Shown here piece after piece: positions 45,545-55,308 of a stretch of 64,000 nt of DNA. The position numbers and the translations under genes were made by a program. The notes beneath the pieces were generated by a model. It saw only the letters and a program-made list of their open reading frames with translations, made no database searches and was not told the origin of the DNA. Position 1 is the first letter of the stretch, and every line of letters starts with the position of its first letter. The DNA is from Psychrobacter arenosus (GTDB lineage: Bacteria > Pseudomonadota > Gammaproteobacteria > Pseudomonadales > Moraxellaceae): positions 2,046,001-2,110,000 of the forward strand of contig NZ_LR884459.1 of the NCBI RefSeq assembly GCF_904848165.1. The letters run 5' to 3'.

Positions 45545-46180
45545 ATGACCAAAATTGCACTATTAGACTACGGGATGGGCAACCTACACTCTGCTAGTAA
45601 AGCGCTAGCGGCTGTCGGCGCAGAAGTGTCTATCACCAACGATCCAAAAGTCATCCAAGCAGCAGACAAAATCGTCTTTCCAGGTGTCGGTGCCATGCGC
45701 GACTGTATGGCTGAGATGCGTGAGCAGGGTATCGATGAGGTGGTTCGTGATGCGGTGTTCAATAAGCCCGTCATGGCGATCTGTGTGGGTATGCAGGCGC
45801 TATTTACTGAGTCGTTAGAGAATGTTCGTACCCCTTGCTTGGATATCATCACGGGTCAAGTGAAACAGTTTGAGCCGACCTGGATCGATGAGCGCGGTGA
45901 CACCATCAAGATTCCTCATATGGGTTGGAATACCATCACTGATATGGACCGCAGTCATCCCCTCTGGCAAGGTATCGATGACCATGCGCACTTCTATTTT
46001 GTGCACAGCTATTATTGTGCGCCTGAAGATGAATCAGTTATTGCAGCCACCTGTGATTATGGGCAACCGTTTTGTGCTAGCGTGATTAAAGACAATCTTT
46101 TTGCCACGCAGTTTCACCCGGAGAAGAGCCATGATGATGGCTTAAGATTGCTCAAAAACTTCGTTGAATGGACGATTTAG
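45545..46180 (+). CDS. hisH: Imidazole glycerol phosphate synthase, glutaminase subunit
   Basis: A 211-residue class I glutamine amidotransferase. [16 protein letters not shown] at the start, nucleophile in [11 protein letters not shown] and the His-Glu pair in [10 protein letters not shown] are all present. It feeds ammonia to HisF. The ATG at 45545 fits the family; the frame opens with a TTG 15 bases earlier. hisF and hisA are not in the window. Confidence 0.96.
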   Translation: MTKIALLDYGMGNLHSASKALAAVGAEVSITNDPKVIQAADKIVFPGVGAMRDCMAEMREQGIDEVVRDAVFNKPVMAICVGMQALFTESLENVRTPCLDIITGQVKQFEPTWIDERGDTIKIPHMGWNTITDMDRSHPLWQGIDDHAHFYFVHSYYCAPEDESVIAATCDYGQPFCASVIKDNLFATQFHPEKSHDDGLRLLKNFVEWTI

Positions 46181-46207
46181 CAAAATAGTGTGCCAGTCGT
46201 AACAAGT

Positions 46208-46243
46208 AGGGCAGGTTTGCGAAAGCAGAACCTGCCTTTTTTT
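46208..46243 (+). terminator. Terminator of hisH
   Basis: GGCAGGTT and AACCTGCC arms around TGCGAAAGCAG, followed by seven Ts. Confidence 0.9.
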
Positions 46244-46333
46244 ATGCCTCGTTAGGTTGGAAACTGTCGTTATGAACCGCTACTATTAAAGTCGATTATT
46301 ATAAAAATAGCGTCCGACACTGAGGGGTTTACT

Positions 46334-46657
46334 TTGAATTTTCAGCACCTAAAAATGGGTTTGATCTACGTCACAGGTCTCGAAAAAGATGCCTTACATA
46401 TTTATGCAGGCGTCAGTATCTATCTGTTGTCTTTGCTGATATTGCGACGCTATACCGTAAGAAGTGGCGTGCTGGCGTTATTAATAACGACTCTAATTGC
46501 ACTCATGGCTGAGGTATTAGACTTGCGTTATACCCTGATGGCAAGGGGTCAACTACATTGGGCAGCTAGTTTCCACGACCTTATCAATACCTGCCTATTG
46601 CCCTATACCCTATTTGCGTTGAGTAAATGGACGACTCTATTTCAGACGAAAAGCTAG
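46334..46657 (+). CDS. Small membrane protein, about three TM helices
   Basis: A 107-residue hydrophobic protein beginning with TTG. Helices near residues 22-40, 45-63 and 80-98. The ALHIYAGVSIYLLS and AEVLDL segments recall VanZ-like proteins, but the match is too weak to name. Confidence 0.5.
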   Translation: MNFQHLKMGLIYVTGLEKDALHIYAGVSIYLLSLLILRRYTVRSGVLALLITTLIALMAEVLDLRYTLMARGQLHWAASFHDLINTCLLPYTLFALSKWTTLFQTKS

Positions 46658-46852
46658 GGTGTTTTATTTTGGCTTACTGAATAGTTGCAGCCCGCCCCGC
46701 AAACCGAGTAGGATAACGCTACTGTCAGGGCTAAACCGCATCCCGAGGCGACGTTTTCTACTCTAATTATCTTCAGCTATAGACCCGTTAGCCTTAATAT
46801 CACAGCTAGCGTTAGGGTGTCACCTAATACAATTTAGAATAATAAAACCTAT

Positions 46853-47395
46853 CTATCTCCGTATCGGTTCAACTTTGCAAATATAGCAACAGGCTTCAGC
46901 ATGTCTTGCATGCAAAAAGGCAATATTAATGTGTTGGTTGAAAATCTCAGTGATTAAGGTGTCGATATTCTCTTTCTCTTGCTGACTTAATTGACGGGTA
47001 TAAATCATTACTTGCTCGGAGCTATATCCAATCAAGGTAATAGGAAGGTCTTGGTCCGCTATCAGCGTGGGCGGAAACCTATTAACATCGGTGTATGGTT
47101 CGACATTGGCCTTATTTATAAATATAGGACCGGGCTGGTTAAATATATTATCAATCTCAAATGGGGAGTGTTTAAACAATAACCGCCTATCTTTGCCAAT
47201 CTTAAAGGGGCGCAAGGAGACACGGCAAGGTCCTTTGCCTGTTGCTAGGGTCTCGATGACTTTATTACCAAAGTCATCTTGTCGCCGAGACCTTATGCTA
47301 TTGGCAGTGTCTAACGATAATGGCACTACTTTGAATAGCGGTAAGGCGAGAGCTGAAGGGATCTGTAAACTTGATGGCGTATTGGTTTGAGTCAT
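46853..47395 (-). CDS. DUF1203 family protein
   Basis: A 180-residue soluble protein. GKGPCRVSLRPFKIGKDRRL, FKHSPFEI and GPIFINKANVEPY match DUF1203, a family of unknown function with conserved Cys and His residues. Preceded by a region of about 200 bases after the upstream membrane gene with no gene seen. Confidence 0.8.
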   Translation of the reverse strand: MTQTNTPSSLQIPSALALPLFKVVPLSLDTANSIRSRRQDDFGNKVIETLATGKGPCRVSLRPFKIGKDRRLLFKHSPFEIDNIFNQPGPIFINKANVEPYTDVNRFPPTLIADQDLPITLIGYSSEQVMIYTRQLSQQEKENIDTLITEIFNQHINIAFLHARHAEACCYICKVEPIRR

Positions 47396-47485
47396 ATCAG
47401 TCCCTAGTATGAGTGGCTCTATGATAACCAGTGGATTTAATTTTTAATAAAAAACTAGGCCTCAATATAACTAGAACCATGAATC

Positions 47486-48412
47486 TCATACATCCGAAAC
47501 TTGCTCAATATCGTCTAAATGACAATGGCTTGCTTCCCAGCCTATCAGCCCTACTTTTCGACTTTCACCCCAACGGTAATGACCAAAAGCGCCAGATTTT
47601 TGAATGACCCGGTGGCAAGGGATTAAAAAAGCGATAGGATTTTGCCCAATAGCGGTGCCTACTGCTCTGTGTGCCGTGGGTTTGTCTATAGTTTTTGCTA
47701 CCGCCCCATAGGTTGATAAAGTTGCCATAGGAATGGACAGCAGTGCCTCCCATACTTTGAGTTGAAATTGAGTGCCTTTCAGATGGAGTTTGATGGTGGG
47801 GCAGCTTGCTGGGTTAAAGCTTGCTGGATTAGTAAAAAACGTCATAATTTGTCGATGTGATTCAGTGCCTTCAGCCAGCAATGTTGCTTGGGAAAATTTT
47901 TCTACCAAGCTCGCTAATCCCTGCTCGGTATCGTTACAGAAAGCCACCATGCAGATCCCTTTTGATGTCGATGCCACGATGAAACAACCAAATATACTGT
48001 CATAAAAGCTGTATTTGATAGTTAACCCACGACCACCCTGCTTGTATTGAGCGGGCGACATCCCTTCTATCTTGACAAACAACTCGTGCAGTCGGCTAGT
48101 ACTACTGAGACCCAGCGAGTAGGTGGTGTCTAAAACGCTTTGCCGATGCAATAGACGCTGGGCATGCTGCAAGGTAATGTATTGCAAAAACTGCTTGGGC
48201 GTCGTACCTGCCCATTCCTTAAATAGGCGCTGAAAATGAAAGCGGCTCAAATGTACGTGGTCAGCAATCTGAGTTAAGCTTGGCTGCTGGTCATGATGAG
48301 CTAAGATGAAATCGATAGCTTTTTCAATACGCTGGTAGTGACCGCTTCCTTCCTTAGTTTGATACTCAGGCATACTAATGCGAGGCGTTTGGGTTTCAGG
48401 CACATTTGACAT
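47486..48412 (-). CDS. AraC-type regulator fused to O6-alkylguanine-DNA alkyltransferase
   Basis: A 308-residue Ada-like protein. Residues 25-125 form an AraC helix-turn-helix domain (LTQIADHVHLSRFHFQRLFK); residues 140-295 the alkyltransferase with the acceptor cysteine in IPCHRVIQKSGAFGHYRWG. The Ada N-terminal phosphotriester domain with its methyl-sensing cysteine is absent, so the way it senses methylation must differ from E. coli Ada. It repairs alkylated guanine and probably regulates itself. Confidence 0.9.
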   Translation of the reverse strand: MSNVPETQTPRISMPEYQTKEGSGHYQRIEKAIDFILAHHDQQPSLTQIADHVHLSRFHFQRLFKEWAGTTPKQFLQYITLQHAQRLLHRQSVLDTTYSLGLSSTSRLHELFVKIEGMSPAQYKQGGRGLTIKYSFYDSIFGCFIVASTSKGICMVAFCNDTEQGLASLVEKFSQATLLAEGTESHRQIMTFFTNPASFNPASCPTIKLHLKGTQFQLKVWEALLSIPMATLSTYGAVAKTIDKPTAHRAVGTAIGQNPIAFLIPCHRVIQKSGAFGHYRWGESRKVGLIGWEASHCHLDDIEQVSDV

Positions 48413-48735
48413 AAAGAGCCTTAATGTCCGTGGAAGTAGCCTAATAAGTTATAACAATATCCCGCAACAGTCATTCCATATCTTGCTAACCTTAACGCAT
48501 ATTATTAAATTTAACACTCCTCACACACTCGGTCCAAGCAGTGCTTCGATACTTCCTCGATAAGGATAAACCGTATATAGGGCAAATTTGGCTATTCTTA
48601 TCTGGCATCATAAGGTAGTAAATCTCGTGTAGAGTAGTGCTGTATATAAGCAACTGCTTTTTTACTCCATAAAATACTTCTCTGCTCTTAGAGTTGGTAT
48701 TTTTTACAGCACCTTACTGAAGAAGGGAACGCCGA
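48413..48735. other. Intergenic region between divergent genes
   Basis: About 320 bases separating the divergent alkyltransferase and LprI-like genes. Both promoters must be here; I see no clear gene, hairpin or operator. Confidence 0.5.
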
Positions 48736-49503
48736 ATGAAACCAGCTACCTTTGCCATTTTAAGTATCCTAGGGTCATGCCTATTATTTAATACAGCTTT
48801 TGCCGCCAGCTTTGATTGCGCTAAAGCCAGCACTTGGATTGAAAAGAGCCTCTGTAGTAATCCTAAGCTATCACAACTTGATGAGAATATGGCGAAAAAA
48901 TATAAAGCCGAGTTAGCGAGTGCTGATAATGAGGACTATAGCCAAAATCATAGAAGTATCACCAAAAATGCTCAGCGGGAATGGTTGAAGTTTCAGCGCA
49001 ATACCTGTGCAAGCGAAGCCTGCCTCATTAGAGAATATCAAAAACATCTAGGCAAAAAGAGTCTCAATGGCTTAACTTGGGGCGATGCAGAAAGTTTAAG
49101 CGCCTCTGAGCTACCCAATAAAACAGCTTTTGGTAAATTTGCCACTACGGTAGATATATCCATGTATAACCCGGATACTCAGCGCTGGGAAGATACGGGA
49201 GAGTCGACCAATTCAGTTCCTATTCATAAAGTTTCTGAAAAACCTTATCTTGCCATCATTGAGGGCGATCTAATTTTCACTAATGCTCATTTGTGCAGCC
49301 TCGATAATGAAAAAGCCATGTGGTCAGAGAACCATTGGGTATTAAACGATTATCAAGCGGGAAAAACCGTTGAGCTGCGTTTATATCCGGCAACCTCTCA
49401 AGGCAAAACTCAGCTGTTATTCAAAGATATCAATAACGATTACCGCGATTCGCATTGCGGTATGCGTGGTTATTTTGATGGGATTGTTATGGATGCTGAG
49501 TGA
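48736..49503 (+). CDS. Exported protein with N-terminal LprI-like domain
   Basis: A 255-residue protein with a signal peptide (ending NTAFA). FDCAKASTWIEKSLCSNPKL and WLKFQRNTCASEACL carry the four cysteines of the LprI (lysozyme-inhibitor-like) domain. The C-terminal 150 residues (PYLAIIEGDLIFTNAHLCSL, HCGMRGYFDGIV) are unassigned, with two more cysteines. Periplasmic location is likely. Confidence 0.7.
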   Translation: MKPATFAILSILGSCLLFNTAFAASFDCAKASTWIEKSLCSNPKLSQLDENMAKKYKAELASADNEDYSQNHRSITKNAQREWLKFQRNTCASEACLIREYQKHLGKKSLNGLTWGDAESLSASELPNKTAFGKFATTVDISMYNPDTQRWEDTGESTNSVPIHKVSEKPYLAIIEGDLIFTNAHLCSLDNEKAMWSENHWVLNDYQAGKTVELRLYPATSQGKTQLLFKDINNDYRDSHCGMRGYFDGIVMDAE

Positions 49504-49518
49504 GGGAGAAGTGCTTTG

Positions 49519-49548
49519 TAGGGTGGGTTAGCGGTAGCGTAACCCACC
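49519..49548. repeat. REP palindrome 1
   Basis: GGGTGGGTTA-GCGGTAGCG-TAACCCACC: a 30-bp stem-loop just after the LprI-like gene. Four close copies lie within 1.05 kb around the RAYT gene. Confidence 0.85.
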
Positions 49549-49592
49549 GTCATCTATCAAAACAAAAACCTATCTTGAGCTATAATAATTTG

Positions 49593-49622
49593 TAGGGTGG
49601 GTTAGTAACAGCATAACCCACC
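49593..49622. repeat. REP palindrome 2
   Basis: GGGTGGGTTA-GTAACAGCA-TAACCCACC, 31 bases before the RAYT ATG. Confidence 0.85.
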
Positions 49623-49652
49623 AATATTCATAATAAAAATAAAACCCTATGT

Positions 49653-50189
49653 ATGCCAAATTATATTAGAAATAAAAACTCTGGAGCCACCTACTTTTTT
49701 ACTATTAATTTGCATGATCGTCAGAGCGATTTGCTCATCACACAGATTAATGAGTTGCGACAGGCGTATCAAAAGGTGCAGCAAAAAATGCCCTTTACCA
49801 CTGACGCCATCGTCATCTTACCGGACCATATCCATGCGTTATGGACGCTGCCTGATAACGATACGGACTATCCTACTCGTATCCGCCTATTCAAAACCTA
49901 TTTTACTCGCCAATTATCAGCGACTTTAAAGCACACCAATAATCGTAGCCGAAAGAGGCAAAAAGAATCAGGGGTGTGGCAAAGACGCTATTGGGAACAT
50001 ACCATTTTAGATGATATTGATTACAACCAACATATTGATTATATCCATAATAACCCTGTGAAACATGGATACGCGGTAAGCCCTGCTGATTGGGAGTATT
50101 CTACATTTCATCGTGAGGTTAAAAGCGGTCGGTATGATTTGGACTGGGCAGGAGGCGATGGTGCGGAATCTGCTTTTGGGGAGAGATGA
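49653..50189 (+). CDS. REP-associated tyrosine transposase (RAYT)
   Basis: A 178-residue Y1 HUH-family transposase. ILPDHIHALWTLP holds the HUH metal motif, and IDYIHNNPVKHGY ends with the region of the catalytic tyrosine. YFFTINLHDRQ is the N-terminal strand. The gene is bracketed by REP palindromes, the substrate of RAYTs; it probably spreads these and is itself fixed in place. ATG at 49653 without a strong ribosome site. Confidence 0.9.
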   Translation: MPNYIRNKNSGATYFFTINLHDRQSDLLITQINELRQAYQKVQQKMPFTTDAIVILPDHIHALWTLPDNDTDYPTRIRLFKTYFTRQLSATLKHTNNRSRKRQKESGVWQRRYWEHTILDDIDYNQHIDYIHNNPVKHGYAVSPADWEYSTFHREVKSGRYDLDWAGGDGAESAFGER

Positions 50190-50203
50190 CGGGTCTTTTT
50201 GTG

Positions 50204-50233
50204 GTGGGTTACGCTTCGCTAACCCACCCTACG
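50204..50233. repeat. REP palindrome 3
   Basis: GGTGGGTTA-CGCTTCG-CTAACCCACC, in reverse orientation relative to copies 1 and 4, just after the RAYT gene. Confidence 0.85.
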
Positions 50234-50295
50234 TTTTACCTAATTTAGCTTACTGATTATTTGGAGCTGTTACCTGCTTTTCGCTAATATCTTGC

Positions 50296-50409
50296 CTAAC
50301 CCTGAGAGCAACGACTAAAGCCGCGTCAGATTCCTGCTATCGCGAGACGCTGACGCATCAAGTCGCTACAATCTCATAGCTAGCGGATAGCCGCTACAAT
50401 CAGGGTTAG
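50296..50409. repeat. 10-bp inverted repeat spanning 114 bases
   Basis: CTAACCCTGA (50296-50305) and TCAGGGTTAG (50400-50409) are perfect inverse copies, with smaller palindromes (AGCGGATAGCCGCT) inside. The gap 50234-50510 has no gene. It may be a second kind of small repeat unit. Confidence 0.6.
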
Positions 50410-50510
50410 CGGTAACATCCCAATATTAGTACTATCTATCGTAATTTGAGCCTGGCTATAAATGCCGTGGGTGTTGCTTCGCGCCACCCAGGCTACAAGA
50501 ATTGCGCTTT

Positions 50511-50540
50511 GTAGGGTGGGTTAGCGGTAGCGTAACCCAC
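50511..50540. repeat. REP palindrome 4
   Basis: GTAGGGTGGGTTA-GCGGTAGCG-TAACCCACC, same as copy 1, 11 bases beyond the end of the permease gene. A divergent relative (CCGTGGGTG...CCACCCAGG) is at about 50466-50492. Confidence 0.85.
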
Positions 50541-50551
50541 CAGAGCTAAAA

Positions 50552-53266
50552 TCAAACCATCCCTCGAACCCGAGCCATAATCCCCTTGCCAATTACCAAG
50601 CGCACATAGGTAATAGCAATAATTAATAGCACCGTCATTAACATCACTGCCCCAAGCGCAAAGCTGCCCCAAGGTACCGCAAAGCGCAAATCAAACCACT
50701 TCGTTATCAGTACCCACGCGCCAGCACTAGCTCCCAATATAGCTATAAGCCCCGCACTTACCCCGAGTAAACCAATCTCTAAGATATTAATTTTATACAG
50801 GTCACTCGTCTGCATTCCGAGTAAGCGGAACGAAGCACTATCGCGCAATCGATCCTGCGAGGTTGATAGTAGCGAGGTGATTAACACCATAATGCCGGTG
50901 ATTAATGCCAATAAGGTAAATACTTCTACCAATCGGCTCATCTGCGCTACGAAACCTTGTACTTGCTTAGCAATAGCACCGCCATCAATCGTAGTAATGG
51001 CTGGGAATTTACGTGCCAGATCGGTCTGAATTTGTGGAATCTCTGCAGGCTCCACTTTAGTCGTAGCAAACTGAATTTGCGGGGCGTCCTTTAGTACACT
51101 AGGCTCAAATAAGAAGTAAAAGAACGGACTCGGACCTTGCTCATAGCGTTTGCGGATACTGGTGATTTGTCCGACTATCCCAATCCCTTGAATATCAAAA
51201 CGTACTTGATCACCCAGTCCTACGCCGAGCATATCAGCTGCCGTATCGAGTATCGACATAGGCACAGGCGCGTCGAATGGTGCAGTATCAGCAGTGGCAT
51301 TATTTTTATTGTCTGCTTTATCTGTAATTGGCGCATAGAGTTGGTCAGGCGCAACCGAGGCATCAATATACTCGGTCTCCATGACACTATCGGCATAGCT
51401 TAAGTTAAAAATACGCGTAGGGTCATCGCTACTACCGGATTCAATCTCGGCAGCAGGCGTGCCACCCACATCGCTAACCCGAGCACGAATGACGGGATAA
51501 TAAGTAATGTCGGTATTAATAACGCTATCTAATTCATCGTGTTGTTCGCTCTGCACATCCAGCAAAAATAGATTGGGTGCATCTTTAGGATAAGCATTGA
51601 CGAATTGCGTGGTTAGGCTGTGATTGAGTAGCGTAATCATGGTCAGCACAGCGACCGATAAGGCCAACGTGACGAAAAACAGCCCCGACTGATTGCCTTT
51701 GCGAGATAAGTTATGAATCGCCGTGCGACCCATCCAACCAAGCTTGCCTTTGCTCGCCAGCTTAGCCAGTAGCCATAACCAACCCCGTGCCAATAACCAA
51801 AAACTTCCTGCCAGTAGCAACATGCCACCGAGGACTTTCAGCCCGTTTAGCAGCGAGCTAAATTCAAAAGCTAATAAGGCATAGGCGGCAATGACTACTA
51901 ACGCATACCAGGTTAAGGGCGGATGCTGACGAACATTTTGTGCCGACTGTTGTAGCACGGCTGACGGCTTAGTATGGGTGACCGCATAGAGACTGTGTTG
52001 TACGATGAGCAAAGTAATCACTAAAGCGACAACACTGATTTTCAGCACACTTAATAGATTGATTGCTAAGCCAATATCGGGGGGCAGTACCGCCGTGAGA
52101 TATTGCGCACCGACTTTCAGCATAACGAAACTAAGCAGCACTGAGCCTATACAAGCGAGCAGCGCCATACCGATAAAGACTTGGTAATAGCTGCGTTTAA
52201 TCGCACTCACGGACTCCCCAAGCGCACGGCGGATGGCATTGGTACGCGCTTGCTGACTTACAAACGCTTTGACCACACTCAGTAGGGCGACAGCCGATAA
52301 AAAAAGCACGGCGATGACCAACAGTTTTAGGAACATCAGCACGTTATCAGAAACTTGCGTGACCGAAGTATCTGTATTATCAGCATCGGTAAGGGTGATT
52401 TCAGGTTGGTTTTCGAGCAGGGTAGTAAGGTTAGCTTGCTCAGTAGCAATCTTATCGGGCTCGCCTGCCAATTCAATACGGTAGCTCACGCGGCTGCGTT
52501 GCCCCAGTAGATTGGTCGCCTCTAAATCATCGCTACCCATCAAGACGCGAGCCCCAAAACCAAAAGCGGTTAACGGGCGATCTGGTTCAGCGAGCAGTTC
52601 ATCAGCAATGATGAAATTAGCATCACCAATTTTAATACTAGCGCCAATCTTAACGTCAAGACCGGTTAGTACTTGGGTCTCGACCACGACCGTATTGGGT
52701 TGAAGCTGCTGCCATAGGGGTTTACCTGAGGCGAGTTCCACTTCTCCGTACAGTGGATAGGCTGGTGAGACGGCTTTGATACGCGCCAACTGGGTCAGCT
52801 CATTAGTAGGTGCTGAGGTTGGCGTTGCTGTAGGCGCGACTAATAGTGTAGAAGACGCTGCTACAGAAGTATTAGCATCCGCTAACGTGGCATCGCTACC
52901 ATCAAAGTTCGCAATCATCGCATTAAATTGATAATCGTAAACGACTTCGTCAGGCTCAAAGCTTTTGACGGTCGCTAATACTGCGGCAGGCCACGCTTGC
53001 TGGCTGGTCAAAATCAAATCACCGCCCACTAACGCGCGTTGATTATCCGCCACATAATCACGCACCGATTGCTGGATAGAGTCTAGCGTCAGGTAAGTCG
53101 ACAGCGACAACAATAGTGCCAATAGAAACAGTAAAGGGTAAATCCATTGTTGCCACCAGCTACGGCGCACTGCTTTATTACCCAAGCTGCTGTACTGTGA
53201 CTCATTGTGCGCAGTAGCAGGAGAAGTAGGGGCGTTAGTAGTATTATTTGGAGCAGTTACGGTCAT
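50552..53266 (-). CDS. FtsX-like ABC transporter permease (YbbP type)
   Basis: A 904-residue inner-membrane protein with an N-terminal TM helix, a large periplasmic domain, an FtsX domain with three helices around residue 320-420, two more central helices, a second periplasmic domain and a last FtsX domain (LALITGIMVLITSLLS...). This is the layout of YbbP. The N-terminal 45 residues are an added Thr/Asn/Ala-rich stretch. Works with the ATPase encoded 55 bases upstream. Substrate not known; lipids or lysophospholipids are suspected for relatives. Confidence 0.85.
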   Translation of the reverse strand: MTVTAPNNTTNAPTSPATAHNESQYSSLGNKAVRRSWWQQWIYPLLFLLALLLSLSTYLTLDSIQQSVRDYVADNQRALVGGDLILTSQQAWPAAVLATVKSFEPDEVVYDYQFNAMIANFDGSDATLADANTSVAASSTLLVAPTATPTSAPTNELTQLARIKAVSPAYPLYGEVELASGKPLWQQLQPNTVVVETQVLTGLDVKIGASIKIGDANFIIADELLAEPDRPLTAFGFGARVLMGSDDLEATNLLGQRSRVSYRIELAGEPDKIATEQANLTTLLENQPEITLTDADNTDTSVTQVSDNVLMFLKLLVIAVLFLSAVALLSVVKAFVSQQARTNAIRRALGESVSAIKRSYYQVFIGMALLACIGSVLLSFVMLKVGAQYLTAVLPPDIGLAINLLSVLKISVVALVITLLIVQHSLYAVTHTKPSAVLQQSAQNVRQHPPLTWYALVVIAAYALLAFEFSSLLNGLKVLGGMLLLAGSFWLLARGWLWLLAKLASKGKLGWMGRTAIHNLSRKGNQSGLFFVTLALSVAVLTMITLLNHSLTTQFVNAYPKDAPNLFLLDVQSEQHDELDSVINTDITYYPVIRARVSDVGGTPAAEIESGSSDDPTRIFNLSYADSVMETEYIDASVAPDQLYAPITDKADNKNNATADTAPFDAPVPMSILDTAADMLGVGLGDQVRFDIQGIGIVGQITSIRKRYEQGPSPFFYFLFEPSVLKDAPQIQFATTKVEPAEIPQIQTDLARKFPAITTIDGGAIAKQVQGFVAQMSRLVEVFTLLALITGIMVLITSLLSTSQDRLRDSASFRLLGMQTSDLYKINILEIGLLGVSAGLIAILGASAGAWVLITKWFDLRFAVPWGSFALGAVMLMTVLLIIAITYVRLVIGKGIMARVRGMV

Positions 53267-53320
53267 GGCTGAGGGCACTTCATTAGTAAGAGAGTATGAA
53301 CATAAAAGACAGCTAGCAGG

Positions 53321-54058
53321 CTAAGCTAGGACAGCAGGACTGGGCTTAGCATTACGCTCTTCAACCAGGCCATCCTGAATGACCACTACCTGATCGGCAT
53401 GCTCAGTCAAAGCAGGGTCATGGGTCACTACGACTAAAGCCGTGCCCGATTGTTGCTGTAGCTCTAATAATAGCGTCATCACCTGTTGTGCGTTTTGCTC
53501 ATCCAAGTTGCCCGTTGGCTCATCAGCGAAGATAATTTTCGGTCGCGCGACTAGGGCACGGGCTAAAGCTGTACGTTGCTGCTCGCCACCCGATAGTTGA
53601 TGCGGCAAGCTATTGCGACGGTGCGTAAGGCCCACTGCGGTGAGCAACTCCTCCACCCGAGCAGCGTCTGGACGACGAGCAATATCTAAAGGAAAGGCGA
53701 TATTCTCGGCAGCGGTCAACGTGGGTAATAGATGAAAAGACTGAAAGACAAAGCCCATATCTTGCTGCCGTTTTTGCGCTAAGTCGTCCTCAGAGAGTTG
53801 AGTCAGGTTTTGCCCATTTAGCCACACCTCGCCACTATCCGGATAGTCCAGACCAGCGAGCAGTCCCAATAACGTGGACTTGCCTGAGCCAGATTTGCCC
53901 ATGATGACGGTAAACTCGCCCGCCTTAATATTAATATCGATGCCCTTAATAATATCGATACGTTGCTCGCCTAACAGGACACTTTTACTCAGGTTGCTGG
54001 CATGCAGCAAAGGTTTTACTGGGGTCGGTTCAGGAGTCAAATGGGAGGTGGCAGTCAT
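53321..54058 (-). CDS. ABC transporter ATP-binding protein (YbbA type)
   Basis: A 245-residue ATPase: Walker [19 protein letters not shown], signature [16 protein letters not shown], Walker [15 protein letters not shown]-loop VTHD. First gene of the pair with the large FtsX permease downstream. The esterase gene tesA lies just upstream on the same strand; in E. coli tesA is next to ybbA but divergent. Confidence 0.92.
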   Translation of the reverse strand: MTATSHLTPEPTPVKPLLHASNLSKSVLLGEQRIDIIKGIDINIKAGEFTVIMGKSGSGKSTLLGLLAGLDYPDSGEVWLNGQNLTQLSEDDLAQKRQQDMGFVFQSFHLLPTLTAAENIAFPLDIARRPDAARVEELLTAVGLTHRRNSLPHQLSGGEQQRTALARALVARPKIIFADEPTGNLDEQNAQQVMTLLLELQQQSGTALVVVTHDPALTEHADQVVVIQDGLVEERNAKPSPAVLA

Positions 54059-54144
54059 AGCAAAGTCTCAAAAATAGGCGGTTAAAATATTAGGGGCAGC
54101 AATTCATTTTTATAATAAGTCAGAAGCAAAAGGTTATAGGGTTG

Positions 54145-54930
54145 CTAAGCCGCTGGCTGCGCTGATTTTTTCGCCACCACATCAGTTAAGACCGGTTTTA
54201 GCACTGGCATAATATTATTCGACACGATACGCGTGTAGCCCTCTTTGGTCGGGTGAATAGCATCATCTTGGTTGAGCTCAGCATCGGCAGCTACCCCTTC
54301 TAAAAAGAACGGAATGAACGCCACACCAGTATCTTCAGCAATTCGCGGGTACATATCAGAAAAGGTTTTTACGTAATCATTGCCCAAATTCTGATAAATC
54401 TGCATCCCACCCAATATTACGATACTGCCGCTAGCTTGCAGGCGCTCAATAGTGTTGCGGATATTCGACTCGATAGTATCCACTTCGATACCGCGCATAG
54501 CGTCATTTGCACCAACGGTCAAAATGGTAATGTCTGGCTTAGTATTGAGCGCCCAATCAACGCGGTTGACCAAGCCAGTACTAGTCTCACCACTCAGCCC
54601 AGAATTGACGACCGTCACGTTGCTATAGCCGGCTTGTTTTAATGCGGCTTCTAATTGTGCGGGATAGCTTTCTTCTTTTGGTAGCCCTAAGCCTTCGGTC
54701 AATGAGTCACCCAATGCCAAGATCGTAATGGGTTGCGTAATGGTTTCTTCATTACTTAAAGGAGTAGCATCTTTAGTTGCTGTAGCAGGAGCGGTTTGTG
54801 TTTCGGTTACCGCCGTGCTATCTGGTTGGACGTCTTCTTTCACTTTAGGATCAGTAGTAGGTTGGCAACCGATTAACGCCATGCTGGCTAGCAGGGTCAT
54901 TGCTAAAGTTTTGATGATCTTCGTTGGCAT
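54145..54930 (-). CDS. tesA: Lysophospholipase/thioesterase TesA, lipoprotein form
   Basis: A 261-residue SGNH hydrolase. Signal with lipobox ASMALIGC, then a 45-residue Thr/Glu-rich linker, then GDSLTEGLGLP (Ser), SGLSGETSTG (Gly), GANDAMRG (Asn) and DAIHPTKEGY (Asp, His). E. coli TesA has no lipobox, so here it is probably membrane-anchored in the periplasm. 86 bases before ybbA, likely one operon. Confidence 0.88.
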   Translation of the reverse strand: MPTKIIKTLAMTLLASMALIGCQPTTDPKVKEDVQPDSTAVTETQTAPATATKDATPLSNEETITQPITILALGDSLTEGLGLPKEESYPAQLEAALKQAGYSNVTVVNSGLSGETSTGLVNRVDWALNTKPDITILTVGANDAMRGIEVDTIESNIRNTIERLQASGSIVILGGMQIYQNLGNDYVKTFSDMYPRIAEDTGVAFIPFFLEGVAADAELNQDDAIHPTKEGYTRIVSNNIMPVLKPVLTDVVAKKSAQPAA

Positions 54931-55308
54931 TTACCGCCCCTTCTCTAAATATGGTGTGAGTATCACAAGGTTAGGGATAATCTATTATCTCAAGTACCTT
55001 CTGATGTTCTATCAATCCATAGTAGCGGTTTTGATGGGGGTTAGCTGTCTAAGATTGGTTATAGCTCGTTATCAGAGTCAACCGCAATTTTAACGAAAAA
55101 TTCTTAGCCATTAAGTGGATTCACTAGAGCTATTATGACGGTGCCCTCAAGGCGTCAGAGATAAGAGAGCCTACTAAATGTAACGCTAATATCATCCTGT
55201 TGATAAAGGAAATATTGCTATGATAATAGGGCAAATGACAGTAGGGATAAGAGTAAGAATAATAAAGCGTAATAAGCGATAAGGGATAAGATAGAAGCGA
55301 GGGTAAAT
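54931..55308. other. Intergenic region upstream of tesA
   Basis: About 380 bases between divergent tesA and the small secreted protein. No gene or strong hairpin seen. The end (55230-55300) is rich in AATAAGA-type repeats. Confidence 0.45.
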
